DNA from: Clarkia xantiana subsp. parviflora
Taxonomy: Eukaryota > Streptophyta > Magnoliopsida > Myrtales > Onagraceae
Direction of reading: 5' to 3'
NCBI GenBank assembly: GCA_036873135.1
Contig: JAPTYO010000020.1
Coordinates: 2,720,081 to 2,784,080 of the forward strand
DNA length: 64,000 nucleotides
Positions 23,264 to 33,130 of the stretch are shown in pieces. The position numbers were made by a program, and so were the translations under genes. The notes beneath the pieces were generated by a model, which saw only the letters and a list, made by a program, of their open reading frames with translations, did no database searches and was not told where the DNA came from. Each line of letters opens with the position of its first letter. The stretch's first letter is position 1.

Positions 23264-23825
23264 TTCGACGCCCCCAAGAGCGTATCTTGAGAGTAGTTTT
23301 CATACTACGACATTCGACGCCCCCAAGAGCGTATCTTGAGAGTAGTTTTCATACTACAACATTCGACGCCCCCAAGAGCGTATCTTGAGAGTAGTTTCCA
23401 TACTACGACATTCGACGCCCCCAAGAGCGTATCTTGAGAGTAGTGTTCATACTACGACCTTCGACGCCCCCAAGAGCGTATCTTGAGAGTAGTTTCCAAA
23501 AACTACGAACTTCGACGCCCCCAAGAGCGTATCTTGAGAGTAGTGTTCATACTACAACCTTCGACGCCCCCAAGAGCGTATCTTGAGAGTAGTTATTACA
23601 CTACGACTTCGACGCACCAAGAGCGTATCTTGAGAGTGGTTTCCAAAAACTACGAATTCGACGCCCCCAAGAGCGTATCTTGAGGTAGATTTGCAACCTA
23701 CCAGATTCGACGCCCCCAAGAGCGTATCTTGAGGTAGAAAAAACACTACCAGTTCGACGCCCCCAAGAGCGTATCTTGAGGTAGATTTCAAACTACCAGT
23801 TCGACGCCCACCAGGAGCGTATCTT
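23264..23825. repeat. About 49-bp tandem array behind pol (element 1)
   Basis: Eleven to twelve units starting TTCGACGCCCCCAAGAGCG, then TATCTTGAGAGTAGT and a variable tail whose last bases (ACTAC) are the reverse complement of GTAGT, so each unit can make a small hairpin. The last three or four units have a shorter GAGGTAG...CTACC version. The same array occurs in element 2 at 45675-46270. Confidence 0.85.
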
Positions 23826-24125
23826 TGGTCTAACCTGAGCCCTCCGGGAGCCTATCCTGCGAAACGTTAAGTGCCGTCCGAGAGCCTGTCTCGTGAACAG
23901 TTTGACACCCGTCAAGAAGGTATCGGTGGACTAACCTGTGCCCTCCAGGAGCCTATCCTGTGAAACGTTAAGTGCCGTCCGAGAGCCTGTCTCGTGAACA
24001 GTTTGACACCCGTCAAAAAGGTATCGGTGGACTAACCTGTGCCCTCCGGGAGCCTATCCTGTGAAACGTTAAGTGCCGTCCGAGAGCCTGTCTCGTGAAC
24101 AGATTTCGACGCCCACCAAGAGCGT
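23826..24125. repeat. About 101-bp tandem array (element 1)
   Basis: Roughly two and a half units containing CCTCCGGGAGCCTATCCTG, GTGCCGTCCGAGAGCCTG and GACACCCGTCAA. It follows directly on the 49-bp array and, in a longer form of about four units, does so again in element 2 (46271-46690). Confidence 0.8.
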
Positions 24126-24541
24126 ATCTTTGGTCTAAACAGTACAACGTATACCGTGTAAGGGGTATCAGAAGAGATCATCATACCATGCTTAGAAGGA
24201 TACCACGTTCAGAAGGATACCATGAGAAAGAAATTTCTAAGTAAAGTAATGTGAAGAACAAGTAATGTTTTTTCTTTATGAAATGACAGGTAAGGCAAGA
24301 AGGAAAGCACGAAAGAAAGATAAGTAAAGGAAACACACCAATGAAAGGGTCCATACCCAAAGAGCCATACACAAGGCATAGGGAGACATCATGAGAAGAG
24401 ATATAAGCACACGGCCATATATACAACGAGTATAAACAAGTGTATCAGACAAAGGTGGCAACACTAAGAAAGGTGGAGTTTTAAACTCTAAAGACAACCA
24501 CAACTCACAAGCACATGAGACTACCACAATAGATAGGGGTA

Positions 24542-25605
24542 CTATTCTTTTATCTTCGCAATATGCTTAAGTGCAAAGTCTGACAAATCACCAAGACGAG
24601 AGAAAGGAAAGTCAGGAGCAATCATGTGAATACGTTCAAGAATCTCCTTAAAGGAAATACGTTTAGCCACAGAGCAGCGAACGTCCATAGCAGCCTGATA
24701 AGCGGAAGAGGCCTTATACTCAGCAATGGCACACTCTTTCGCCTCCATACGAAACATTTCCTCCAGAGAGACTAACTCAGCAGCACGAAGTGTCTCATCA
24801 CGATAAGACCTTTGTTTCAACGCCTCAACCTCTTCATTGAGAAGAGCAATGCGACCCTCCAAGTCTCGGCACCGCAAATCAGTAATACGACTATGCTCCA
24901 AATAGCTAATAAGACTGGAGTTAAGGGAGACACAAATGTCCTCGTACACCTTCCTCTCCTCAGCAAGATGAATAGCAAGGGTGGATAAATTAACAAGGTC
25001 GGCCATACCCTGCAACCAAAACAAAAGATGAGACGGATAACGCATGGAGAAGAAGTATGCCAAAGGATAAAACGGTTAATAACATTACAGGAGCATAACG
25101 AGCCAACACATCACGAGCCAACTCATAAGTTGCATCCGACCCTTTGGAGAGGGACACACGATCAGCAGGAGGAACAGCAGACTGCAGAACACGAACTCCA
25201 ACCTCAGGAGTTTGCAAAGAAGATTGATTGTCAAAACGAGCCCCACGCCCATAATAAGGCGCCCACTCAGACCCAACAATTCCATCAACAGGCGGACGAG
25301 ACAGCTCCTTCCGACTCAGACGCGGAAGACAAAGTCTACCTATAACAAAGCACAGAGTAAATACCAATATACACTAAGGAAACTCAGCTGCTCAAGAACT
25401 CACCAAACAGAGAGGAAGGAAAAGACGGCTCCCGGACCTTCGATTGGGGGGCATCAATATAGAAAGAAGATGGCACCCCAACGTCACCACCCTTACCTTC
25501 AGTTAGAGAACACCTCCCCGCACCATAGAAAACCGATCTTTTTGCAATCGAAGATCCGGTCCCGGAAGTAACCACTCCCACACGTACTGGCCTCTTACTC
25601 CTCAT
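24542..25605 (-). CDS. Spliced antisense gene inside Gypsy element 1
   Basis: On the minus strand, opposite to pol. Exons 25605-25404, 25339-25089 and 25009-24542 join in frame through two short GT-AG introns (64 and 79 bp) to 306 residues starting MRSKRPVRVGV. Residues about 165-255 look like a coiled coil (EERKVYEDICVSLN, EGRIALLNEEVEALKQR). The first 150 residues are low in recognisable motifs. Antisense ORFs behind pol are known in some plant Tat-lineage elements, where their function is unknown. A TATAAAAG at 26498-26491 on the same strand could be its promoter, with the 66-bp repeat array lying in the leader. I cannot assign a function. Confidence 0.65.
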
Positions 25606-25747
25606 CAATCACCAGAAAGTTCTGCTAACCGGAAGAAACACAGGCTCAATCCGAGAAAAACAGAAAGCAAACAATGGACAAGAGACACGAACTCATTTCC
25701 ATAAAATGATAGATACAAAGTCAAAAGACAAGAATAGAAAGACGGCA

Positions 25748-26175
25748 AGAAAAACCCCACCAGCCAATAGGCAAAGGCAGGGGGCAGGGGGAGATAGTCA
25801 TAACCCCCAGCATAAGGAGACCCCATCAGCCAATAGGCAGAGGCAGGGGGCAGGGGGAGATAGTCATAACCCCCAGCATAAGGAGACCCCATCAGCCAAT
25901 AGGCAGAGGCAGGGGGCAGGGGGAGATAGTCATAACCCCCAGCATAAGGAGACCCCATCAGCCAATAGGCAGAGGCAGGGGGCAGGGGGAGATAGTCATA
26001 ACCCCCAGCATGGAGAGACCCCTCAGCCCAACAGGCAGAGGCAGGGGGCAGGGGGGGATAGTCATAACCCCCAGCATGGAGAGACCCCTCAGCCCAACAG
26101 GCAGAGGCAGGGGACAGGGGGAGATAGTCATAACCCCCAGCAGGGAAGAGACCCCTCAGCCCAACAGACAGAGGC
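25748..26175. repeat. 66-bp tandem array between antisense gene and its putative promoter
   Basis: Six to seven units of 66 bp containing AATAGGCAGAGGCAGGGGG and GATAGTCATAACCCCCAGCA. Being a multiple of three, it keeps several frames open on both strands (22-residue repeats); these are not credible genes. Confidence 0.8.
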
Positions 26176-26490
26176 AAGAGGGCAAACAGAGATAGCCATA
26201 ATCCCGATGTAAAAAACCCCACACGCCAGTAAACGGAAGTACGAAAGCAAGAAGATGGAGGAAAGACAAATCAAGCAGAACTATATTATCATGAAGACAC
26301 GTAAGTCGAAACGAGACAAGTAAGGAAACAACTGAAAGAAAAACAGGATCGAATTCCACAAGAACAATGCTTACACAAGAAGAAAAACGCATACCTCAAT
26401 GCGACTCGTGCCTCGAGAAGTAAGCCCAACCAGAAATCCCACCGTCGAAAAGAAGAGAAAAGGACAACGAGAATGAGGTAATCACTCCCC

Positions 26491-26498
26491 CTTTTATA
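26491..26498 (-). promoter_or_regulatory. Putative TATA box for the antisense transcript
   Basis: Minus strand TATAAAAG followed by GGGGAG. It lies about 890 bp upstream of the antisense ATG (25605), just inside the 3' LTR. The match is good but its use is inferred. Confidence 0.35.
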
Positions 26499-27039
26499 AC
26501 ACAAAGGTTTAGGGTTTTTCCAAAATCGCCAAATCAACACCGTTGAATTTTAGAGAGGAAAATCTCAAGGGACAAGATTCAAAAACTAGTTCCTATTAAC
26601 CACGGTTAAATCCACGCTCACCCTAGTTAACATCCCCTAAGGTTTATTTTCTAGTATTCCATACTTAGGAAAATTTTTGGCTAAAATTAATTTTTCCGCA
26701 CTTAGACAAAATCCCGGCACGAATTTGAAGCGTAAGTTATTTAGTTGCATTCGTATCACATCCCTGTGCAAGTTTGTATTTTTTGAATATACACCTGTAG
26801 CAGAGATAAGTATATTACTCCCGCCTCAGACGGACGCGTGCCTAGGCACACGTCCGTGCTACTCTGACGTTTACAATTCCTCTATCTCATTAGACAGGGG
26901 GCAGAGTCAGAGGCACGCATCCATGGGTAAGCAGGCATTCAGACAAAGAAGGTAAAATCCCGGTTTCAAATTGCGCGTGTCATACCATCCTAAAATAGAG
27001 TCAATCAAGGGTTAGGCCATTGGTTGACTCGGGGGCATG

Positions 27040-28015
27040 TGATGGATATACGCCCAATTTGAACCCGTTGACTTCCGAACCGTTGTATTTTTATCGTCCC
27101 ATTTATGATTGCAAATCGAAACTTCAACCCGGACACTTCGCGAGAACATCGACGGCTCGGACGGGGCCGAAGCGCCCGTCCGACAGAGGCGAACTCACCT
27201 AGGTGAGGTTGGGTGGCCACACCCGACCTCCCCTAGGGGAGATCGGGTCAGCCGACCCGATCTCCCCTAGGGGAGATCGGGTTGGCCAACCCGATCTCTC
27301 CTAGGGGAGATCGGGTTGGCCAACCCGATCTCTCCTAGGAGAGATCGGGTCAGCCAACCCGATCTCTCCTAGGAGAGATCGGGTTGGCCAACCCGATCTC
27401 CCCTAGGGGAGATCGGGTCAGCCAACCCGATCCCTCCTAGGAGGGATGGGGTTGGCCAACCCCACCCTCCCTAGGAGGGGTTGGGTGTCCTCACCCAACC
27501 CCTACCCTTGGGGGTCGGATTTCTCCCCCCCCCAAGGGTCCCGGCACCCCTTTCAGACGCCCATGCTCGGTCCACTCCGCCTGCCTCATCCGAATCCTAA
27601 GGTCTTAATTATACGCTTAAAGGTTAATTAATTGTGTTTAAGGGCTAACGATGTCATTAAGCCACCTTAATGACACCGTTGCCTATAAATACCCCACCTT
27701 CACAACTCATTTGAACATCTTGGCCATTTGAACAATTTAGCTCTGACATCTCTCTAGCTTTATCTCTCTAGAAATATAGTTCTGACTTAGGCATCGGAGA
27801 GGGTTCACCAGGCACCACCCCCCCCTCCTCCGTGTCTGGTACTGCCCCTTTTGCAGGGCAAAGGGAGAGAAGAAGAGAAGGAACCAAGGGAAGAAGGAAA
27901 GGAAGAAGGACATAGGCCAAGGCAAGGCGACTCGAGAAGACCGGATCATACACACCCCCCGTAAGGAGTGAGATCAAAGCCGACACCCCGTTGACCTAGA
28001 TCTCATAACTTAACA
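27040..28015 (+). repeat. 3' LTR of Gypsy element 1
   Basis: 976 bp, preceded by GGGGGCATG, a short purine-rich tract. It has the full palindrome array (27190-27480) with five more 34-bp units than the 5' LTR, and TATAAAT near 27684. The target duplication CTTGG follows. Confidence 0.92.
27228..27460. repeat. 34-bp alternating palindrome array in the LTR U3 region
   Basis: Units alternate two perfect palindromes: GATCGGGTTGG joined to its own reverse complement (22 bp), and TCTCCTAGGAGA or CTCCCCTAGGGGAG (12-14 bp). The array is in all four LTRs (also 18370-18440, 40395-40610 and 49940-50155) with different unit numbers. Single-stranded DNA or RNA from it could fold into a string of hairpins. 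It lies 200-400 bp upstream of the TATA box. Confidence 0.85.
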
Positions 28016-28108
28016 CTTGGTAGGGTTTGAGCCAGGATCATGGTGTTCCTACTAAAACGGGTTCGAGCCCAAAATCCCACATGTATGTGGTAGGTTATGT
28101 TTAATCTA

Positions 28109-29258
28109 GGGTTAAGAACCTATGAAAGGTCTGAACTATCACCTATGTTAACGGGAGAGGTCTGAAATTTAAAAAGTTAATAACAGAGGTCTGAAATTTC
28201 TGTTTTGTTGATAACAGCGGTCTCCGTTAGTTTTTTCCGTTAAAACTAACGGAAATTGGTCACATGCCAAGCATGTGACCGGAAATAAAATAAATTTCCA
28301 AAAATGCCCTTCTATCAAGTGTGCCCCTCACATGCTTGGAGTGAAAAGACCAAAATGCCCTTGAAGCCACCACGGTACTCCGACGACCACCAATCGTACT
28401 CCGGCGACCACCACCGTACTCCGGCGACCACCACCGTACTCCGGCGACCACCACCAAGGCTCCGATTGGGCCAAAATCGGAGCCACCGGCCCCGATTGGA
28501 CTCCGATCGGAGCCAAAAAAGCTCCGATCGGAGCCACAGAGCTCCGGTCGGAGCTCTGTGGCTCCGACCAGAGCCACAGAGGCTCCAGATCGGAGCTCTG
28601 TGGCCCCGGCCGAAGCCACAGAGCTCCGATCTGGAGCCTCTGTGGCTCTGGTCGGAGCCACAGAGCTCCAGATCGGAGCTCTGTGGCCCCGGCCGGAGCC
28701 ACAGAGCTCCGATCTGGAGCCTCTGTGGCTCTGGTCGGAGCCACAGAGCTCCGACCGGAGCTCTGTGGCTCCGACCAGAGCCACAAAGCTCCGATCGGAG
28801 CTTTTTGGCTCCGATCGGAGCTTTTTTGGCTCCGATCGGAGCTTTTTGGCCCCGATGGTGGCCGGAGTCGGGTCGCCGGAGCCGAGGTGGTGGTTGTCGG
28901 AGTCGAGGTGGTGGTCGCCGGAGTCGGGTGGTGGTGGCCGGAGTCGGGTGGCGGTGGCTGGAGTCGGGTGGCGGTGGCCGGAGTCGGGTGGCGGTGGCCG
29001 GAGTTGGGTGGTTTTAATTTGACTTTAGGGGTAAAATTGTCATTTCACATTTCATTAAATAAGATATTAAATAAAACAAAATATTAAAGGGGCAAAAATG
29101 TCATTTCACACAATTCTGTTAAATTTAACCCTAAAAATGGACGGAAAACCTCTAATCAACAAAATTGAAATTTCAGACCTCTGTTATTAACTTTTTAAAT
29201 TTCAGACCTCTCCCGTTAACATGGGTGATAGTTCAGACCTTTCATAGGTTCTTAACCC
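28109..29258. mobile_element. Non-autonomous Mutator-like element A
   Basis: Terminal inverted repeats of roughly 100 bp starting GGGTTAAGAACCTATGAAAG, flanked by the exact 9-bp duplication TTTAATCTA (28100-28108 and 29259-29267). The core (28360-29010) is an array of GCTCCGATCGGAGC, GGAGCTCTGTGGCTCC and GGTGGTGGTCGCCGG motifs. No transposase. The long open frames in the core come from the repeats. Length 1,150 bp. Confidence 0.9.
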
Positions 29259-29447
29259 TTTAATCTATGGGGTCGTCTTGGACAACAATGGCCAAACTAT
29301 GTTACTACATTTCTTATTTGGACGAAATGAGTTAGGTGAAGAAAATAAATAGTTAAACAATTTGTTCGACTGCCCGAACATTTGCTAGTAACAATAGTTA
29401 GCAACTTGACGTGTTATTATTCATCACTTTAAATAATAATTTTTTAA

Positions 29448-30248
29448 GAGTTAAAATGGTCTTTTGGTGCCATAAGTTTGACAAATGTTGGCTTTTAATA
29501 TCATTTTTTTTTTGTAGGCTTTTGATGCAATGTGTTTACGTTTTGTAGACTTTTTGTGTACTGTTAAGTACCCATGTTCAACTCGCTTGACTTTCCTTAA
29601 GTTTCATTTTTGTTCAATTTAATCCCCAATTTTCTTCCGGCCACCGCTCAAAGTATTCCAGCCACCGCACAAGGTCGCTGGCCACTACTCAAGGCAGTCG
29701 ACCACCATCCATGCCCACCGGTGACCACCAACCGGGCCGGACGACTTCGATTAGAGTCGACCGACCCCAATTAGTGCCGTCCGACCTCGATTGGGCCACC
29801 GAGGGTTCTGATTAGAGCTTTGTTGCTCCAACAAGAGCTACATAGCTCTGATCTGGAGCTTTATGGCCCTGACTAGAGACATAGAGCTCCGATCGGAGCT
29901 TGGTGGCTCCGATATGGAGCTTTGTAGCTCCGATCTGGGCTCTCGGTAGCCCAATCGGGGCCGGACGGCTCTAATCAAGTTGTTCGGCCCCGATTGGTGG
30001 TCCCGGTGGGTTTGGATGGTGGCCGAGGGCCTTGTGCGGGTTCTAGCGGCCTTGTGTGGGTTTCAGCAGCCTTGTGCGGGTTTCGACAGCCTTGAGCGGT
30101 GGTCGGTGACTGGAATACTTTGGACGGTGTTCGGAAGAAGATTATTGATTAAATTAAACAAAAAAAAATGAAATTTAGGGAAAAATCACATGATTGCACT
30201 AACAATCTACAAAATGTAAATATATGATACCAAAAGACAATATTGGCT
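29448..30248. mobile_element. Decayed Mutator-like relic with GCTCCGAT core
   Basis: The left end (GAGTTAAAATGGTCTTTTGG, then CATAAGTTTGACAAATGTTGG) is clearly related to the element at 63101, and the right end has TACCAAAAGAC in inverse orientation. The core (29640-30120) again has AGCTCCGATCGGAGC-type repeats. I found no matching 9-bp duplication, so the boundaries are approximate. Confidence 0.5.
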
Positions 30249-31062
30249 AAATAGTCAACGTTGACTAAACATAGACTAAATATATCAATAAAAGTCTAAA
30301 GACAATTACTTAAGCTCGCAATTGATAATTAACCGTAACTTGTTTTTACACTTCAATCGCTTGAGAAGAATAGAGTAGAGGTGTAAATGGCATGTAGTTC
30401 GATTCGAGCAAACTATACCTGGGCCCGAGTTCGAGTTGAGGTGGCAACAATAGTAGCATTTGTAAGAAAACTACATTAATTTTCACATGTCAAGAATAAT
30501 ACACATAAACTGTACTTGTGAATGGTGGGGTTTTGTTGAAGGATGGAGCCATATTGGTGATAATTGCTCCGTCTCAACCTTTTGTAATGGAGATGTTGTA
30601 TTTAATTTTTTTATAATAATCATTATCAATTTGATCATTTAAATTTTTTCAATTGCACCTAAATTTTATTTATACTAGTAATTTGTCCCTAACTTAATTT
30701 TTTTGCCCTAAATAAAGGTTATGACTTCATCCCTAGTTATGTTGATATGATTAGTAACATACGATGATTGATCACTAAGTCTAGTTAAAAAAAAAAATCT
30801 CAGTCCGTAGTAAGAAATCTAAATATATTAGGTGGGGGAATTGGATTAAGGTTGTCACTACAAACTTATTCATTTTTTAACAAACAAAATAGGAATTGAC
30901 TGAAATGCAATCGAGTTTATTTCAACTTAATTTATCATCGTTATAGAATAGTTATAATTCATGACATAAAAAAAAACATATATCACGATGCATATAATCT
31001 GACGGCTGATAAATCATGTGGAAATAAACTCAACTTTATTTCGTCGAATCCAAAAAAATATA
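30249..31062. other. AT-rich spacer
   Basis: No gene seen. Contains a short GC-rich patch (CGATTCGAGCAAACTATACC ... GGGCCCGAG, near 30400-30440) that may be a remnant of a dispersed repeat, and several poly-A/T runs. Confidence 0.4.
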
Positions 31063-31071
31063 TAAAAATAA

Positions 31072-31605
31072 GGGTTAAGAACCTAGGTACTGTTCCATGT
31101 TTAGCTATTGTTGTTTTTTTGCGTTTTAAGATCAATTTATTACTTTTGAGTGTCCCATGTTTCATTTTGATTACTTTTCGGTATCTCTGCGCATCTTTTT
31201 CCTCCCCTTCGATCATTTCCATCAACCCAATCATGATCCATCACTCTCCACTCTTTACAAAATCGCCAAATTTCTTCCCAAACTTGAACTTCCAAAATCT
31301 AGAGTTTCCAGGAGACTGGTGTGGAATGATTTTCGACGACAACGTAGCGGGATTTTTTAACACATGCATGGTCAACTTCTTAGGTGAAGGTGACAAGGTG
31401 ACGAGAAGGGAACAAGTATGAGACTTCGAATTTAACAATCGGATTCATCGAACTTGACTTTTTTAAAATAATAGTTATACCGAGATATCGAAAAATAACC
31501 AAAATGAAATTTGAAACGCCGAAAATCAACCATTTGATTATGTGCCAAAAAAACACTAAAAAGTAAACTTAAAACATTAAATAGACACTAAATATGTCTT
31601 AACCC
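31072..31605. mobile_element. Non-autonomous Mutator-like element B
   Basis: Starts GGGTTAAGAACCTAGG and ends TGTCTTAACCC, flanked by the exact 9-bp duplication TAAAAATAA (31063-31071 and 31606-31614). The 534-bp interior has no convincing coding sequence; the small frames on both strands are not supported. Confidence 0.75.
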
Positions 31606-31614
31606 TAAAAATAA

Positions 31615-33043
31615 AAAATGGCGAGGTTGTTGTTTGGTGGAAGAGATGAAGAATTGTGATGGGACAGAGGAACCTAAAATAAACGACACGTCTGCCACAC
31701 GTTGATTAAGAAATACCAAGAAATCAGGAGAAGTGAGATTAATTTGCATATGGATCCGACAACGACAAACAACCCAAGCTTTCAGTTTAGTTGCTCTGTC
31801 GGTGTCATGGCTCCAACTAACGCCACTTTCCTTCTTAGTTTTTTTTTTTTTTTTGCCAACCTTCCTTAGTTTGTAAGACCAAACAAACAGTTAAATTCCA
31901 TTGACAAATCACCCACCAACTATCCTTGCATTGAACTTTATTTCAACATGTTACTTACTTGCCACATGTCCATCACCTACTAGTGACATATTATTTTTAA
32001 CCAATGTTTTAAAAACCGAACCTTAAACTGACAAGATGGCTCGTTCCAAATCTGATCGGTCTGAACTAGTTCAAAAAAAAAAAAAAAAACTCAACTAATT
32101 TTCATTTCTAAATCTTCATGCCTATGCCATTTCAGTTTTTTTTTTTTTCTTTCAAACTGACATTGATTTATCCGCCATCCGGTCTAACTCGATTTTGACT
32201 CGTTGAAACAAATTCATTGTGTAGTTTGATTTTTTACTAGAACTAAACCGCTAGTGTAACCATCCATATAAAAATTATGGTTCCTCATTCTTAATTCCCT
32301 ATGCCAATTCTATTCATTCATTAACCAAATAAGTCATAAAATAGGGTTAAGAATCTAAAAATAGTACCAACTATGTCATGTCGCTTGTTGATCCGAATTT
32401 AAAATGTTGATATTCAGTATTCTAACTATCAGAAGACGTTTAAGATAAAAAAAATAACTATCAGAAGTTGATTTCCACTTTTTTATTTCGAAAAAAGTGG
32501 AAAATAACATGTTTTTTTATTTTTAAAATGTCATTTTTAACACCAAAATTAGTTTAAAAATTACGGTTCCTCATTCTTAATTCCCTATGCAATTCTATTC
32601 AATTAACCAAATAAGTCTTAAAATAGGGTTAAGAATCTAAAAATAATACCAACTATATGTAATGTCACTTATCGTTTACCCAAAATATAAAAATGTTGAT
32701 ATTCAGTATTCTAACTATCACAACAAATTGGTTGATTTCCACTTTTTACTTTGAAAAAGTGGAAAACAACATGTTTTTATTTTTTAAAACATCAATTTTA
32801 ACACTTAAATCAGTACAAAAAATGGAAACCAACCAATATAATAGTTGTGACACCAAAACAACAATTATATAAGTTATAGTTGAAACTGTTTTAGGTTTTT
32901 TTTTTTTTTTTTTTTTGGCCAAAAACTGTTTTAGGTTTTTAACTCCTGTAAAAAAATGCATGATTGATAGGCTAGTCGCTTAGGGTTCACGTTTGTTATC
33001 ATGGTCCGGTTTACACAGAAGCACTCCTCTTACCTTCCTCCCC
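31615..33043. other. Upstream region of GXM, with a tandem duplication
   Basis: AT-rich DNA with several poly-T runs and no gene. It holds the 270-290-bp direct duplication listed next. The GXM promoter is expected in its last few hundred bases. Confidence 0.5.
32267..32815. repeat. Diverged tandem duplication of about 270 bp
   Basis: Copy 1 (32267-32558) and copy 2 (32559-32815) share GGTTCCTCATTCTTAATTCC, AACCAAATAAGTC, ATATTCAGTATTCTAACTATC and TTGATTTCCACTTTTT, with indels and substitutions. Confidence 0.8.
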
Positions 33044-33050
33044 TATATAA
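33044..33050 (+). promoter_or_regulatory. TATA box of GXM
   Basis: TATATAA in CCCTATATAAGC, 81 bp upstream of the start codon, followed by a CT-rich leader (TCTTCTTCTTCCTC), usual for plant promoters. Confidence 0.65.
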
Positions 33051-33130
33051 GCAAACATAATAACCTGCCTTCTTCTTCTTCCTCAGCTCTGTTTCTGGTT
33101 CTTTCTGCAAAAAACAGAAACAGAGCAACA

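Larger units (their letters stand above)
18185..28015 (+). mobile_element. Gypsy LTR retrotransposon 1 (Tat-like), without gag
   Basis: Full-length insertion bounded by TG...CA LTRs and the 5-bp target duplication CTTGG (18180-18184 and 28016-28020). Order: 5' LTR, primer-binding site, protease-RT-RNase H, second RNase H-integrase, tandem arrays, a spliced antisense gene, 3' LTR. Two RNase H domains and an antisense gene behind pol are features of the plant Tat (Ogre/Retand) lineage. No gag is present: only 51 bp separate the 5' LTR from the protease frame. One stop codon splits pol. Movement would need gag from another copy. Confidence 0.92.

Noticed and set aside
23264..23825. CRISPR-like array of regular repeats
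   Set aside because: Units are head-to-tail satellite-like repeats with hardly any unique spacers, inside a plant retrotransposon; the same array is in element 2.
28260..29087. Several long open frames on both strands in MULE A
   Set aside because: All lie in short GC-rich repeats (GCTCCGATC, GGTGGTGG) and read as low-complexity peptides in several frames at once; the same happens in MULE D.
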